30,659 nucleotides of DNA from Prevotellaceae bacterium UBA2757. GTDB taxonomy: Bacteria > Bacteroidota > Bacteroidia > Bacteroidales > Bacteroidaceae. Position 1 is the first letter of the stretch; the number at the start of each line of letters is the position of its first letter. Below the pieces are notes generated by a model. The model was not told the DNA's origin. It saw only the letters and a list, made by a program, of their open reading frames with translations, and did no database searches. Below, in pieces: positions 1 to 8,440 of the stretch. The DNA is taken from NCBI GenBank assembly GCA_002353215.1, contig DEJD01000056.1:14371-45029 (forward strand), read 5' to 3'. A program made the translations under genes and the position numbers.

Positions 1-278
1 CCAAAAAGAAGAGCAGGAACCACAATAGCAAGCAGAATAACAAGTCCGCCCATACTAGGCACGTCTTTTTTCTGGACTCCATACGGGTCGATATCTGCCG
101 AACGTGCTCCCTCTATACACTTTTTCCTGTGCATATACTTGATGAAATACTCACCTGCCCACATTGATATAATCAAAGACACAATAAGCGCCATCAGTGA
201 TCTGAACGACACATATGCGAACATTCCCATTCCGGGTATGTCTATTTCCTTTAAAATTTGATTTAGATAGTAAAACAT
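1..278 (-). CDS. mraY: MraY, phospho-MurNAc-pentapeptide transferase (partial, N-terminus only)
   Basis: The first 92 or so codons of MraY, cut by the left window edge. MraY is the membrane enzyme that moves phospho-MurNAc-pentapeptide from UDP to undecaprenyl phosphate, making lipid I. The start is the ATG read from 278 downwards ([16 protein letters not shown]). A first membrane helix follows around residues 25-42, then the cytoplasmic segment [20 protein letters not shown], typical of the MraY N-terminus, then the start of a second helix. The start lies inside the 3' end of murE (16-base overlap), which implies coupled translation. It sits in the standard dcw place after murE. Identity rests on that segment plus context; catalytic aspartates lie outside the window. 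Confidence 0.93.
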   Translation of the reverse strand, partial: MFYYLNQILKEIDIPGMGMFAYVSFRSLMALIVSLIISMWAGEYFIKYMHRKKCIEGARSADIDPYGVQKKDVPSMGGLVILLAIVVPALLF

Positions 279-1711
279 TTTCTTATCTCTTCTTTATCGT
301 CAAAATGATGTTTAACACCTTTGATTATTTGGTAGTCTTCATGTCCCTTACCTGCAACAAGAATTACGTCGCCACTTTGAGCCATCATACACGCTGTCTT
401 TATAGCCTGTCTGCGATCCACTATAGTCAGCACTTTTCCCGCCTGTTCTTCTGTAATACCTGCCAGCATATCATTCAGAATATCTTCAGGTTCTTCATCG
501 CGAGGATTATCACTCGTCAAAATTACCTTATCGCTCTGTTTTACAGCCTCCTTAGCCATCAACGGACGCTTACCCTTATCTCGATTACCGCCAGCGCCAC
601 ACACAGTAATCACCTGTCCTTTACCTTGCAACACTCCATGAATTGCATTAAGCACATTTTCCAACGCATCTGGCGTGTGAGCATAATCAACGATAGCAGT
701 GAATCCCTTAGGGCTTCTCAAAGCTTCAAAACGTCCATTCACAGGTTTCATGGCACTCAAAGCTACCAGTACCTCATTCACATCCTTACCTAGCATCACA
801 GCTGCACCATATACAGCAAGTAAGTTGCTTACATTGAATCGTCCGATAAACTGTACGTTAACCTCCTTTCCATTGATATCCAACAACATTCCATCAAAGT
901 GACATTCTGTTATCTTCGCCTTAAAATCCGCTGCATTTTGAACACTGTATGTTTTCACAGTTGCCTGTGTGTTCTGAGTCATCACTAGTCCGTTTTTATC
1001 ATCTATATTAGTGATAGCAAAAGCATCCTTAGAAAGATTATCGAAGAACAGTTTTTTGGCCTTCAGATAATTCTCAAAAGTCTTATGATAATCAAGGTGG
1101 TCACGAGTAATGTTGGTAAACAATCCGCCAACAAACTTTAGTCCACCAATACGGTTCTGTACTATCGAATGACTACTAACCTCCATAAATGCATATTCAC
1201 ATCCTGCATCTACCATTTTAGCCAAAAGTTCGTTAAGAGTAACGGGATCAGGAGTTGTATGATCGGTTGCTACAGCTTCACCATCTATATAGTTTACAAC
1301 GGTTGAAAGTAAGCCTACCTTATGTCCCATATGACGAAACATATTATAAAGAACAGTAGCGACAGTCGTTTTCCCATTTGTGCCTGTCACACCAACAAGT
1401 TTCAGTTTCTCAGTCGGATTACAATAGAAATTTGTAGCTATCTGACCTACAATTTGTTCCGAGTTTTCTACAAGCAAATACCCCACCCCGCTGATTGGGT
1501 TCTCGATTTTCTCACACACAATCACACTTGCGCCCTGTTCAATAGCCTTAGGTATATATGCATGACCATCAGCGGCAGTACCTCTGACAGCTATAAACAT
1601 ATCCCCCTTACCCACTTTGCGCGAATCTATTTTCACACCTTTCACATCGATATTCATATCTCCTTTGTGATCAAGGATGTGTACGCCATTAAGCAGTTGT
1701 TGTAGTTTCAT
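263..1711 (-). CDS. murE: MurE, UDP-MurNAc-tripeptide synthetase (meso-DAP type)
   Basis: Cytoplasmic ATP-dependent ligase that adds the third stem-peptide residue to UDP-MurNAc-L-Ala-D-Glu. The 482 residues match the family length. The ATP loop TGTNGKTT is at residues 109-116, the substrate-binding stretch DHTTPDP at about 150-156, and ITRDHLDYH at about 201-209. The motif DNPR at 401-404 is the family signature for meso-diaminopimelate rather than lysine, so a DAP-type wall is inferred. It lies between ftsI (48 bases upstream) and mraY (overlapping its end) in the dcw cluster. No promoter is evident in the short ftsI-murE gap, so it is probably read from mraZ. Confidence 0.97.
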   Translation of the reverse strand: MKLQQLLNGVHILDHKGDMNIDVKGVKIDSRKVGKGDMFIAVRGTAADGHAYIPKAIEQGASVIVCEKIENPISGVGYLLVENSEQIVGQIATNFYCNPTEKLKLVGVTGTNGKTTVATVLYNMFRHMGHKVGLLSTVVNYIDGEAVATDHTTPDPVTLNELLAKMVDAGCEYAFMEVSSHSIVQNRIGGLKFVGGLFTNITRDHLDYHKTFENYLKAKKLFFDNLSKDAFAITNIDDKNGLVMTQNTQATVKTYSVQNAADFKAKITECHFDGMLLDINGKEVNVQFIGRFNVSNLLAVYGAAVMLGKDVNEVLVALSAMKPVNGRFEALRSPKGFTAIVDYAHTPDALENVLNAIHGVLQGKGQVITVCGAGGNRDKGKRPLMAKEAVKQSDKVILTSDNPRDEEPEDILNDMLAGITEEQAGKVLTIVDRRQAIKTACMMAQSGDVILVAGKGHEDYQIIKGVKHHFDDKEEIRKCFTI

Positions 1712-1759
1712 AGGCCTGTTTCTATATTACTATTATATTTTTGATATAAGTATTTCTAA

Positions 1760-3925
1760 TCAATTCAATTCAATCAGGATAGTCTGTCCTGGTTCCAACT
1801 TAGCACCACCTGCAATGCTTTGTTTTGTCACTACTCCACGCCCTGTACTTCTTACTTTAAGACCGCGTGAAGCTAATTCATACACAGCGTCTCTTGCTCC
1901 AAGACCTCTCACGTCAGGAACCTCCATCACATCGTTAATAGTCGGTGCTGCTCCCATATTACTCTGTTTGAGTCCAAGCGATGCAAGAACATTCTTGTAG
2001 TCTTTGTTGTGACTAGCCTTCACATCCGGCACAAAAATGGCTGTAGAGTCTTGTGCTAACTTCAGGTTTGTAGTCACATTCTTGCTATACACTCTCTGAG
2101 CAATCTTTGAGAATACAACACCCGCCTGACCACCACCACTGGCTACATAGTACGAGTGTCGTATCGCTACGATACACGAGTACTTTGGTTCTTCCGAGGG
2201 ATAATAGCCGCAAAAACTTACGAGATGTTCGTTTTTGCCGCCCTTATATCCGCTTCCGTTAGACACCTGAGCCGTACCAGTCTTTCCTGATACATGGAAG
2301 TAGGGGTTGCCAGCCTTCTTTCCGAGTCCCTCTTTATCGCAGACCACTCTTTGCAGAATGGTCTGGATATCCTTGAGGGTGGACCTTTTACAAATACTAT
2401 TCTTTATAACCTCTACGGGGAACTCCTCCACTAATTCACCATTTTTTTCTATTCCTTTTACAAATCGTGGGCGAACCATCTTTCCGTTGTTCGCAATTGC
2501 ATTATAGAAAGCCACCGTTGAAATGGGCGGAATCTGTGTTTCATATCCAATCGACATCCAAGGCAGAGCTGTAGCCGACCAGTTATCGCTTTGCTTATAT
2601 CCGCCACGGCGGTCTTTATGCGGCATACGGATTCTTGGATCCGCAGCACCATCGAATGGTAAACCCAGCGGCACACCAATACCAATGCGGCGTAATCCAC
2701 TCACAAACTTCTCTGGCTGATCGTGATAATACTTATCAATCAGTTTGCTGACACCTATATTTGATGAGAACATCAGGACGTGAGGCACATCTATTGTTCC
2801 GTATCCACCACGTGTTGCCCAGTTGTGGTCTTTCATCAATGCTCCGTACATATTGCACACACCATTTCCGGTTTCTACCCAATCTGTTACCTTTATATAT
2901 CCATCGTCAATGCCAACCATGATAGACGCAGTTTTAAATGTAGAACCAGGTTCCATCAATGAAGCTAATGCATAGTTTCTTGCTTCGTAATAGTTGCCAT
3001 CATCATAGCGTTGCAAGTTAACAATAGCCTTCACATCACCTGTCTTAACCTCCATCAGCACAACAACACCCATTGTTGCATCTAACTCCTGAAGTTTCTG
3101 TCGGAGAGCACTTTCACATATATCCTGCATACCAACATCTATAGTTGTTACAAGATCGTAACCGTCTACAGGTTCCTGGTCGATTATATCCAAATATTTT
3201 GAAAGCACTTTCTTGTGATGCTTTTTACCTGGTACACCGCGCAAAAGTGAGTCGTATGCGAGTTCCAAGCCGGAACGGGCACTATCTTTTGCACCGAACA
3301 TCTCTCCCAACGTACGCTTTGCCAACGACCCGAATGGTTTGTTTCTATTATTACGCTCTACTATAGTAAGACCACTGCGATACCTGTTTTTGAAGTTAAA
3401 AATAGGCAACTTCATTATATCATTATACTGAATATAGTTAAGTACCACATGTGGACACACTTCCCAGTAACGTTTCCTTTCTTTCAAACCCTTAGTCAGA
3501 TGTGCTTTGTATTCATCTTGAGTATATCGTGGGCAAATACGAGCTAAGCCGCTACATATTGTATCCATGCTTGACATCCACACAGAGTCTTTCTCTTCCA
3601 ACTGTTTAACATCGTATGTCCTGCTGACAAGTTTTCCATTAGAATCTATAGAATCTTTTCTATCAATACCGGACAAGAAGTCAATATATAATTTATAGTC
3701 AGGCAAACTGCTTGCCATCAACTGCCCGTCGGCTGACAAAATATTACCTCGTATTGGCTTCATAACCATAGTGTCCGACACAGAAATAGCAGCTACTTGC
3801 ATCCATTTATCTCTATCCACGGTTGCAGTATATAGAGCCTTCCAAATGATAAGCACACAAACCAACAGCGCACCAATTACGATGGCTGAGAATCTTCCTG
3901 TTATGTATTTCTTGTCAAACTTCAT
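1760..3925 (-). CDS. ftsI: FtsI/PBP3-type transpeptidase with C-terminal PASTA region
   Basis: Class B penicillin-binding protein that cross-links septal peptidoglycan, anchored in the inner membrane and acting in the periplasm. One membrane helix lies at about residues 13-33. The dimerisation domain follows, then the transpeptidase domain with all three active-site motifs: STFK (catalytic Ser328, Lys331), SSN (387-389) and KTGT (548-551). From about residue 630 there are two PASTA-like segments; the second begins VPDVRG near 669. At 721 residues it is longer than E. coli FtsI because of this tail, a common form in Bacteroidota. The start lies 14 bases after the ftsL-like stop. The context after rsmH and ftsL supports the division rather than the elongation paralogue; the latter is mrdA at 15315-17153. 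Confidence 0.96.
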   Translation of the reverse strand: MKFDKKYITGRFSAIVIGALLVCVLIIWKALYTATVDRDKWMQVAAISVSDTMVMKPIRGNILSADGQLMASSLPDYKLYIDFLSGIDRKDSIDSNGKLVSRTYDVKQLEEKDSVWMSSMDTICSGLARICPRYTQDEYKAHLTKGLKERKRYWEVCPHVVLNYIQYNDIMKLPIFNFKNRYRSGLTIVERNNRNKPFGSLAKRTLGEMFGAKDSARSGLELAYDSLLRGVPGKKHHKKVLSKYLDIIDQEPVDGYDLVTTIDVGMQDICESALRQKLQELDATMGVVVLMEVKTGDVKAIVNLQRYDDGNYYEARNYALASLMEPGSTFKTASIMVGIDDGYIKVTDWVETGNGVCNMYGALMKDHNWATRGGYGTIDVPHVLMFSSNIGVSKLIDKYYHDQPEKFVSGLRRIGIGVPLGLPFDGAADPRIRMPHKDRRGGYKQSDNWSATALPWMSIGYETQIPPISTVAFYNAIANNGKMVRPRFVKGIEKNGELVEEFPVEVIKNSICKRSTLKDIQTILQRVVCDKEGLGKKAGNPYFHVSGKTGTAQVSNGSGYKGGKNEHLVSFCGYYPSEEPKYSCIVAIRHSYYVASGGGQAGVVFSKIAQRVYSKNVTTNLKLAQDSTAIFVPDVKASHNKDYKNVLASLGLKQSNMGAAPTINDVMEVPDVRGLGARDAVYELASRGLKVRSTGRGVVTKQSIAGGAKLEPGQTILIELN

Positions 3926-3939
3926 AGCTTAATCATTTT

Positions 3940-4434
3940 TCAAACTGTTGGTTCACCTTCTTCTTCTGCCTCCGGCTGCTGTATCACCGGTTCTGGATTC
4001 TGTCCGTCGGTTCGTATCAGATATGGAGGGGTTGTAGGGTTCTGCAACGTGCTATCATTCGTCTGTTTCAGCAGTTTTTCAATATTCGACTGGCGAGTGA
4101 AGTTCATGAGTTCGCTCGATTGAGTCATCACATTGTATTTCACATCTTGTAGTTCATTTCTCAACTCATCTATCAGAATCGCATCTTGTTGACTGGAATA
4201 TCTATTTGCTGTATATGTGAGCATCAACACTACACAAAACATCACAAACAGAATTTGTTTCAGGAAGAACTTGCTACCAAGAATATCACCACCCAAGATA
4301 GCCTTGAACGACAAGTCGCCCATGGCTTCTTCATCAACATACTGGTTGATGGCATTCATCGTTTCCTGATGCTCTTTTGCTTCTGAACGCAATTCTTGCA
4401 ACTCAGGATCTTGATATTCTTCTTCCTTACTCAT
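3940..4434 (-). CDS. FtsL-like division protein
   Basis: Small bitopic membrane protein in the ftsL place of the dcw cluster, between rsmH and ftsI. It has an acidic N-terminal cytoplasmic region, one membrane helix (KQILFVMFCVVLMLTYTANR), then a periplasmic segment with coiled-coil character (DAILIDELRNELQDVKYNV) and a Pro/Glu-rich tail ending GEPTV. Expected role: bitopic partner of FtsB/FtsQ in the divisome. I chose the start at 4434 (MSKEEEY), giving 164 residues; an in-frame ATG at 4455 would add seven residues (MLYYYIN), only two bases from the rsmH stop, and cannot be excluded. The long cytoplasmic N-terminus and the tail differ from E. coli FtsL but suit the Bacteroidota version. Function is inferred from position and topology. 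Confidence 0.8.
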   Translation of the reverse strand: MSKEEEYQDPELQELRSEAKEHQETMNAINQYVDEEAMGDLSFKAILGGDILGSKFFLKQILFVMFCVVLMLTYTANRYSSQQDAILIDELRNELQDVKYNVMTQSSELMNFTRQSNIEKLLKQTNDSTLQNPTTPPYLIRTDGQNPEPVIQQPEAEEEGEPTV

Positions 4435-4457
4435 ATTTATATAGTAATATAACAATT

Positions 4458-5363
4458 CTATACTTTCTCGGCAATTCTGAGCTTCGCGCTCCTGCTCCTC
4501 GGGTTACGTTCCATCTCTTCCTCTGTAGGAACAATCACCTTTGTATTAACCATACGAAGCGGTGATGACACTTTTCCAAAGAAATCCTTCTCCACTTCGC
4601 CCTCTGCATTACCGCTTTTCATCACATTCTTCACTATTCTATCCTCAAGCGAATGATAAGTAATCACGACCAATCTACCGCCTGGCTTCAACATCTCAAC
4701 TGCAGAATTCAGCATCTGCTTCAAAGCATCCAACTCTCCGTTCACTTCTATTCTCAAAGCCTGGAAAATCTTCGCCAAGTCTTTTTTTTCTCTATCGCGA
4801 CCTATAAATGGTGTGACAACTTCGATGAAATCGCCGATTGTTTTCAATTTTTTCTTTTTTCGAACTTCCTCAATAGCTGCAGCCAATTTTCTTCCTTGTT
4901 TCAGTTCTCCATACAGATAGAAAATATCTGCCAACTGTTTCTCACTATATCCGTTCAGCACATCAGCAGCTGTCTTGCCAGCCCTTTGATTCATCCTCAT
5001 ATCAAGAGCACCCTCGAAACGGAACGAAAACCCTCTGTTGCTGTCATCGAAATGGTGTGAACTGACTCCCAAATCGGCCAACAATCCGTCAATTTCACTT
5101 ACGCCATAGTAATGCAGAAAATTCTTCAGAAATCTGAAATTCGACCTCACAAATGTGAACGACTCGGCTCCAACTATATTCTGTTCTGCTTCAACATCCT
5201 GATCAAACGAATATAGATGACCACCATCAAGCCTTGAAAGTATTTCACGCGAATGCCCCCCACCACCAAAAGTAACATCTACATAAATGCCCCCCTTGCC
5301 GATGTTTAATCCATCAACACTTTCTTTCAACAACACAGGTACATGATAACACTGCTCAGCCAT
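4458..5363 (-). CDS. rsmH: RsmH (MraW), 16S rRNA C1402 N4-methyltransferase
   Basis: SAM-dependent methyltransferase that methylates N4 of C1402 in the 16S rRNA P site. The 301 residues match the family. It begins with the usual HVPVLLKESVDGL, has the SAM loop VDVTFGGGGHS at residues 28-38, LADLGVSSHHFD with the family's aspartate near residue 97, the RGFSFR segment, and near the C-terminus the conserved VITYHSLEDRIVK. It lies 66 bases after mraZ. Position two of the dcw cluster is the standard place for this gene. Confidence 0.97.
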   Translation of the reverse strand: MAEQCYHVPVLLKESVDGLNIGKGGIYVDVTFGGGGHSREILSRLDGGHLYSFDQDVEAEQNIVGAESFTFVRSNFRFLKNFLHYYGVSEIDGLLADLGVSSHHFDDSNRGFSFRFEGALDMRMNQRAGKTAADVLNGYSEKQLADIFYLYGELKQGRKLAAAIEEVRKKKKLKTIGDFIEVVTPFIGRDREKKDLAKIFQALRIEVNGELDALKQMLNSAVEMLKPGGRLVVITYHSLEDRIVKNVMKSGNAEGEVEKDFFGKVSSPLRMVNTKVIVPTEEEMERNPRSRSAKLRIAEKV

Positions 5364-5429
5364 TATATCGTCAGATAACTGTTTTTATTCAGCCCTTGTC
5401 ATAAAACACCAATACCTATCAATGTTTCA

Positions 5430-5885
5430 TTAAAGAATAGTTTCATCGCCAAGCAAGTTCTCAAATTCCTGACCAAGACTTTCACCTTCGCTTAACACTT
5501 TCTCCAAAGCATCTTTATCCCACACTTCAATACGTTCATCAACAGCCAGGAAACGGACTTCCGACTTGATTCCAGCAAACTCTAATTTACGTTTCCCTAT
5601 CAAAAAACGACCATTTGAGTCCAACTCTACCAATTCTGCATTCGCCACAAAACGACGCCACATCATCTGGTGTTTGTTATTATATCGATTCAACTTACTC
5701 TTCAAATCGTCCAACTCAGCATTCCACACCGATTCCGGACACAAAACAAGGCAATTTTGGAATAAGTCATTACGCAAAACCAGTTTATCCTCGCCTTCTG
5801 TTTCCAGAACGCGACGAAACTGAGCTGGGAGAAACACTCTACCCTTGGCATCTGTTTTTGCTGTATAGTCACCTATAAATCGCAT
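5430..5885 (-). CDS. mraZ: MraZ, dcw-cluster transcription regulator
   Basis: First gene of the dcw cluster. MraZ is a nucleoid-associated DNA-binding protein made of two AbrB/SpoVT-type repeats that form a ring. The repeats are visible: the first contains TDAKGRVFLP at about residues 11-20, the second LDSNGRFLI at about 88-96, each with the DxxGR signature. Length 151 residues, as usual. Known family members bind repeated TGGGN boxes upstream of their own gene and repress or tune dcw transcription. Two such boxes are present upstream here (5944-5958), so autoregulation is a reasonable inference. Confidence 0.96.
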   Translation of the reverse strand: MRFIGDYTAKTDAKGRVFLPAQFRRVLETEGEDKLVLRNDLFQNCLVLCPESVWNAELDDLKSKLNRYNNKHQMMWRRFVANAELVELDSNGRFLIGKRKLEFAGIKSEVRFLAVDERIEVWDKDALEKVLSEGESLGQEFENLLGDETIL

Positions 5886-5927
5886 AATTACCTAGTATAA
5901 AAGCAGGCTCCAAACCAAACTTCGGCA

Positions 5928-5935
5928 CAAAGGTA
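5928..5935 (-). promoter_or_regulatory. mraZ / dcw promoter, -7 element
   Basis: On the minus strand the sequence reads TACCTTTG, a perfect match to the Bacteroidota -7 consensus TAnnTTTG, about 43 bases before the mraZ start codon. No clear TTTG -33 element is seen at the usual spacing; the expected place is occupied by the putative MraZ boxes. Confidence 0.72.
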
Positions 5936-5943
5936 ACAAAATC

Positions 5944-5958
5944 CCCCACTTTTCCCCA
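5944..5958 (-). promoter_or_regulatory. Two putative MraZ-binding boxes (TGGGG, 10-base period)
   Basis: Minus-strand sequence carries TGGGG at 5954-5958 and again at 5944-5948, separated by exactly five bases (the repeat extends to GTGGGG). MraZ in E. coli is known to bind direct TGGGN repeats with 5-base spacers in its own promoter. The boxes lie just upstream of the -7 element, overlapping the -20 to -33 zone, where bound protein would hinder polymerase. Only two boxes are seen; a third in phase is not present. Confidence 0.62.
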
Positions 5959-6046
5959 CATTTTATTCATTTTTTTTCAAAAAAAATTTCGGCACTTCAC
6001 TAGAAGCGCCTAATCCAAGGGGTTCTACACGATAAAAGAAACTAAA

Positions 6047-6069
6047 AGAGGACGCATATTGCGCCCTCT
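6047..6069 (-). terminator. Hairpin terminator after the psd-pssA-DUF4834 unit
   Basis: The arms AGAGG and CCTCT, a single A/C mismatch, then CGC/GCG around a 5-base loop form a 9-position stem. On the minus strand it is followed by TTTTAGTTTC. It lies 25 bases downstream of the DUF4834 stop and separates this unit from mraZ. Confidence 0.6.
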
Positions 6070-6093
6070 ATATTACAAGTATTTTCTCTAAAT

Positions 6094-6366
6094 CTATTTT
6101 ACTTCTTCATAATCAACATAAGTTCCTTCATCAGATGAGAATATTTTACCTTCATCTTCGGTACGACTTCCGCCTTCCGAGGATACGTCATGCCAATATC
6201 CCTGTTTACGACGCTTGTCGTCTGAAGCCATGGGCGATCCGCCAAAAAAACGACGAATTAAACCATACCAAAGCCCTAAAATGCCATTCAACACAATTGA
6301 GAACCCCAATGCCAAAATGACAAAGAGCAAAAATATAATAAATATTATTGGAGCTAAAATACTCAT
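6094..6366 (-). CDS. Small membrane protein, DUF4834-like
   Basis: A 90-residue protein with a hydrophobic N-terminal half (about residues 3-40, one long or two short membrane helices), then a basic/glycine segment (RRFFGG, DKRRKQGYWHDV) and an acidic C-terminus rich in Asp, Glu and Ser. This resembles the DUF4834 family, which I recall next to phosphatidylserine synthase and decarboxylase genes in Bacteroidota. It is last in the psd-pssA unit, 42 bases after pssA and just before a terminator. Function is not known; the linkage suggests a membrane-lipid-related role, but this is only inference. Confidence 0.75.
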   Translation of the reverse strand: MSILAPIIFIIFLLFVILALGFSIVLNGILGLWYGLIRRFFGGSPMASDDKRRKQGYWHDVSSEGGSRTEDEGKIFSSDEGTYVDYEEVK

Positions 6367-6408
6367 AGCAAACTATAAATCAATAATCAAATAAAGGAAT
6401 TAAAAGTT

Positions 6409-7155
6409 TCATCTCTTTCCCGGCAAGAAAATTCTGACAAAACCCATCAACACATAAACACCAATAGAAATAGCTGCACCTTTTGTAAGTTCATGCCATA
6501 CATAGCCATTTATCACACCTACAACAGCACATGCAACAAGAATACAAATCACGATGCAGACAAATATCTTTTTAATACTATTATTCGGATTACCCTTTTT
6601 GAATTTCAGAGAAAACATAGGCACTTCACAAACCAAGAGCCATGATGACAAAATCATAAAAGCAAAAAGAAAGAAGGCATTGAAACGAGGACCTGTCAGC
6701 CAAGCCTCAGAACTTGAAATCAAGGCTGCCCAGAAAATCGCGTTTGCCGGAGTTGGAAGGCCGATGAAATCGACATGTTGGCGTTCATCTATATTAAACT
6801 TTGCTAATCTCAAAGCAGAAGCTGCAGTCATCAGGAAAGCAGTAAACGGCATAACAGAAAACCACAGTTCCGATGCCATAAACTGAGGATAACTAACATG
6901 ATTGAACAGTGTGAATATCATTGCTGAAGGTGCTACACCAAACGTGACAACATCAGCAAGTGAATCAAGTTCTATGCCGAACCTACCCGATTTTCCCATA
7001 GCGCGAGCCAACATTCCATCGAAGAAATCGAAGAATGCACCTCCAAGAATAAACAAAAAGGCGAGTGTATGTCCATGATGGAACGCGCAATACGTAGCAA
7101 TACAACCACAAATCAGGTTGCTACATGTAAACAGATTTGGCAAATTGAATATCAT
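6409..7155 (-). CDS. pssA: PssA, CDP-diacylglycerol-serine O-phosphatidyltransferase
   Basis: Integral membrane enzyme that makes phosphatidylserine from CDP-diacylglycerol and serine. The CDP-alcohol phosphotransferase signature DGxxARxxxxxxxxGxxxDxxxD is complete: DGMLARAMGKSGRFG followed by ELDSLAD. The N-terminus MIFNLPNLFTCSNLICGC is typical of the family. I set the start at 7155 (248 residues); an in-frame upstream ATG at 7200 would add residues reading MMRHCWHD that overlap psd and look non-native. About seven or eight hydrophobic segments follow. It lies 13 bases after psd, so the two consecutive steps to phosphatidylethanolamine are co-transcribed. Confidence 0.95.
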   Translation of the reverse strand: MIFNLPNLFTCSNLICGCIATYCAFHHGHTLAFLFILGGAFFDFFDGMLARAMGKSGRFGIELDSLADVVTFGVAPSAMIFTLFNHVSYPQFMASELWFSVMPFTAFLMTAASALRLAKFNIDERQHVDFIGLPTPANAIFWAALISSSEAWLTGPRFNAFFLFAFMILSSWLLVCEVPMFSLKFKKGNPNNSIKKIFVCIVICILVACAVVGVINGYVWHELTKGAAISIGVYVLMGFVRIFLPGKR

Positions 7156-7168
7156 AATCCTTAAAATC

Positions 7169-7876
7169 TTATTTAAGTCGTGCCAGCAGTGTCTCATCAC
7201 CTACAGTAGCCTGTCCCATCTTCACCAGCACCTCACTATCCAGTGGCAGATAGACATCAACACGGCTACCCAACTTTATGAAACCCAAGTGATCGTCAAT
7301 AAAGCAGTCCTCGCCAGCCTTGGAGTATGTAACAATACGACGCGCCATAGCACCGGCAATCTGTCTTACCATCACCTCTGTACCATGTGGAGTTTTTATC
7401 ACAACCATCGACCGCTCATTTTCTGTACTTGCCTTTGGTAAATAAGCCTTCATGTAGTTACCCTTCTGGTGGGTAACTTTTATAATTCTTCCTTCGCATG
7501 GAATCCAGTTGGCATGCACATTCAGTGGCGACATGAATATAGAAATCATAAGTCGCTTATCGTGGAAATACTCACGTTCATCAACTTCCTGAATCACAAC
7601 TACACGACCATCTGCTGGAGCAACTACCGACTTAGTAGTAGGACCTTGGAACATACGAATCGGACAACGATAGAAATTTATCAGGATACCATATGCTATG
7701 GTGTAGACTATTACAAATCCAAATCCCCACCAAGGGAAATGCCCCTGCATCTTCCAAACCATCCCAAGTAACAATACATATATAATTCCACAAGCCACAA
7801 GAGAACTAACTCCCTCGTGATGAATTCGTATAGAATTTCTGCGTTTATTATGTATTATCGGCTTTTTCTTACCCAT
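7169..7876 (-). CDS. psd: Psd, phosphatidylserine decarboxylase (short form)
   Basis: Pyruvoyl-dependent enzyme that decarboxylates phosphatidylserine to phosphatidylethanolamine at the membrane. The 235-residue protein has a basic N-terminus, a hydrophobic segment at about 24-68, the conserved VVAPADGRVV near 85-94, MSPLNVHANWIP near 115-126, and the self-cleavage site LGS at 202-204. The sequence after cleavage is SRVD, whereas E. coli has LGST; the short proteobacteria-distinct subfamily commonly has this form. Autocleavage between Gly203 and Ser204 would give an alpha chain of about 32 residues. First gene of its unit, with a promoter just upstream. Confidence 0.94.
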   Translation of the reverse strand: MGKKKPIIHNKRRNSIRIHHEGVSSLVACGIIYVLLLGMVWKMQGHFPWWGFGFVIVYTIAYGILINFYRCPIRMFQGPTTKSVVAPADGRVVVIQEVDEREYFHDKRLMISIFMSPLNVHANWIPCEGRIIKVTHQKGNYMKAYLPKASTENERSMVVIKTPHGTEVMVRQIAGAMARRIVTYSKAGEDCFIDDHLGFIKLGSRVDVYLPLDSEVLVKMGQATVGDETLLARLK

Positions 7877-7894
7877 AAATAGTCAATATCAGCG

Positions 7895-7926
7895 CAAAGT
7901 TAGCAATTAATTAGTTTTCCCGCAAA
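7895..7926 (-). promoter_or_regulatory. psd promoter (-33 TTTG, -7 TAACTTTG)
   Basis: Minus strand reads TTTG (7923-7926), 20 bases, then TAACTTTG (7895-7902). Both elements and spacing match the Bacteroidota primary sigma consensus (TTTG, about 19-21 bases, TAnnTTTG). The -7 element ends 18 bases before the psd ATG. Confidence 0.75.
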
Positions 7927-8034
7927 CTTAACAAAGAAAATATTCACCAAAACTCGGAGCCATCTCAGAAGAATAGAAAAAAGGAGAAGAAAATCAGGAA
8001 AAAACAATTATTATTCAAAAAAAACACGACTATA

Positions 8035-8067
8035 TTTTTACTATTTCAACAAAATACATTACCTTTG
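8035..8067 (+). promoter_or_regulatory. Promoter of the tRNA-Gln/tRNA-Met unit
   Basis: TACCTTTG at 8060-8067 is a perfect -7 element. A T-rich stretch (8035-8040) at the right distance may serve as a weak -33 element. The roughly 60-base leader to the first tRNA contains a small hairpin (GCATTT at 8073-8078 with AGATGC at 8085-8090). Confidence 0.65.
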
Positions 8068-8131
8068 CACCCGCATTTCACGAAAGATGCCTTGCATAAG
8101 CTGTCTTTTTCAGTGCAGATGCTACGAGGAT

Positions 8132-8202
8132 TGTGCTATGGTGTAATGGTAACACTACAGGTTTTGGTTCTGTCATTCCAGGTTCGAATCCTGGTAGCAC
8201 AA
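8132..8202 (+). tRNA. tRNA-Gln (anticodon TTG)
   Basis: Full cloverleaf: acceptor TGTGCTA pairs with TAGCACA; D-loop AATGGTAA; anticodon stem ACAGG/TCTGT around loop TTTTGGT with anticodon TTG; T-arm CCAGG-TTCGAAT-CCTGG; discriminator A at 8202. The 3' CCA is not encoded (the sequence continues CATCC), as is usual in this phylum. It is followed 41 bases later by a second tRNA in the same unit. Confidence 0.95.
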
Positions 8203-8243
8203 CATCCAAAAATGAAGAAAAATCTTCAACATATTAAAGTGTA

Positions 8244-8317
8244 GGACTTGTAGCTCAGTTGGTTAGAGCAACAGACTCATAATCTGGAGGTCCCTGGTTC
8301 AAGCCCAGGCTGGTCCA
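8244..8317 (+). tRNA. tRNA with anticodon CAT (elongator Met, or Ile2)
   Basis: Cloverleaf: acceptor GGACTTG with CTGGTCC (one U-U mismatch and one G-U pair), D-arm GCTCAGTTGGTTAGAGC, anticodon loop CTCATAA, T-arm CCTGG-TTCAAGC-CCAGG, discriminator A at 8317, no encoded CCA. It lacks the GGG/CCC anticodon-stem pairs of initiator tRNA. A CAT anticodon could be elongator Met or an Ile2 tRNA modified to lysidine; the two cannot be separated here with certainty. Confidence 0.92.
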
Positions 8318-8322
8318 CATTA

Positions 8323-8363
8323 AAAAATCAGCAACTTAGAAGAAATACAAGTTGCTGATTTTT
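8323..8363 (+). terminator. Terminator of the tRNA unit
   Basis: A perfect 15-base-pair stem: AAAAATCAGCAACTT (8323-8337) with AAGTTGCTGATTTTT (8349-8363), 11-base loop, running into T-rich sequence. It starts six bases after the second tRNA. Confidence 0.85.
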
Positions 8364-8380
8364 CATTTTGCAAGGCTAGG

Positions 8381-8402
8381 CGTTTCGGCGCATCGGTGCG
8401 CC
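8381..8402 (+). repeat. REP-like hairpin unit, left copy
   Basis: A 22-base GC-rich unit in an AT-rich gap: tag CGTTTC, then the perfect hairpin GGCGCA-TCGG-TGCGCC. Its inverted partner lies at 8441-8462, 17 of 22 positions alike. The shape (short tag plus hairpin, paired in opposite orientation) recalls repetitive extragenic palindromes. Whether it is repeated in the genome cannot be seen from this window. Confidence 0.55.
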
Positions 8403-8440
8403 ATTTGGTTTTTCATGTTGCTGTTGTAGTTTTTCGAAAT

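Noticed and set aside
1322..1705. Plus-strand ORF of 127 codons opposite murE, and similar ones opposite ftsI, rsmH and mrdA
   Set aside because: Low-complexity composition and full overlap with strongly supported genes; these are antisense shadows.
5951..5960. DnaA-box-like TTTCCCCACA near mraZ
   Set aside because: It does not match TTWTNCACA closely and there is no cluster; the repeat is better explained as MraZ boxes.
6001..6026. Weak inverted repeat TAGAA...TTCTA near the mraZ upstream region
   Set aside because: Only five pairs with a long, poorly pairing interior; not distinguishable from chance.
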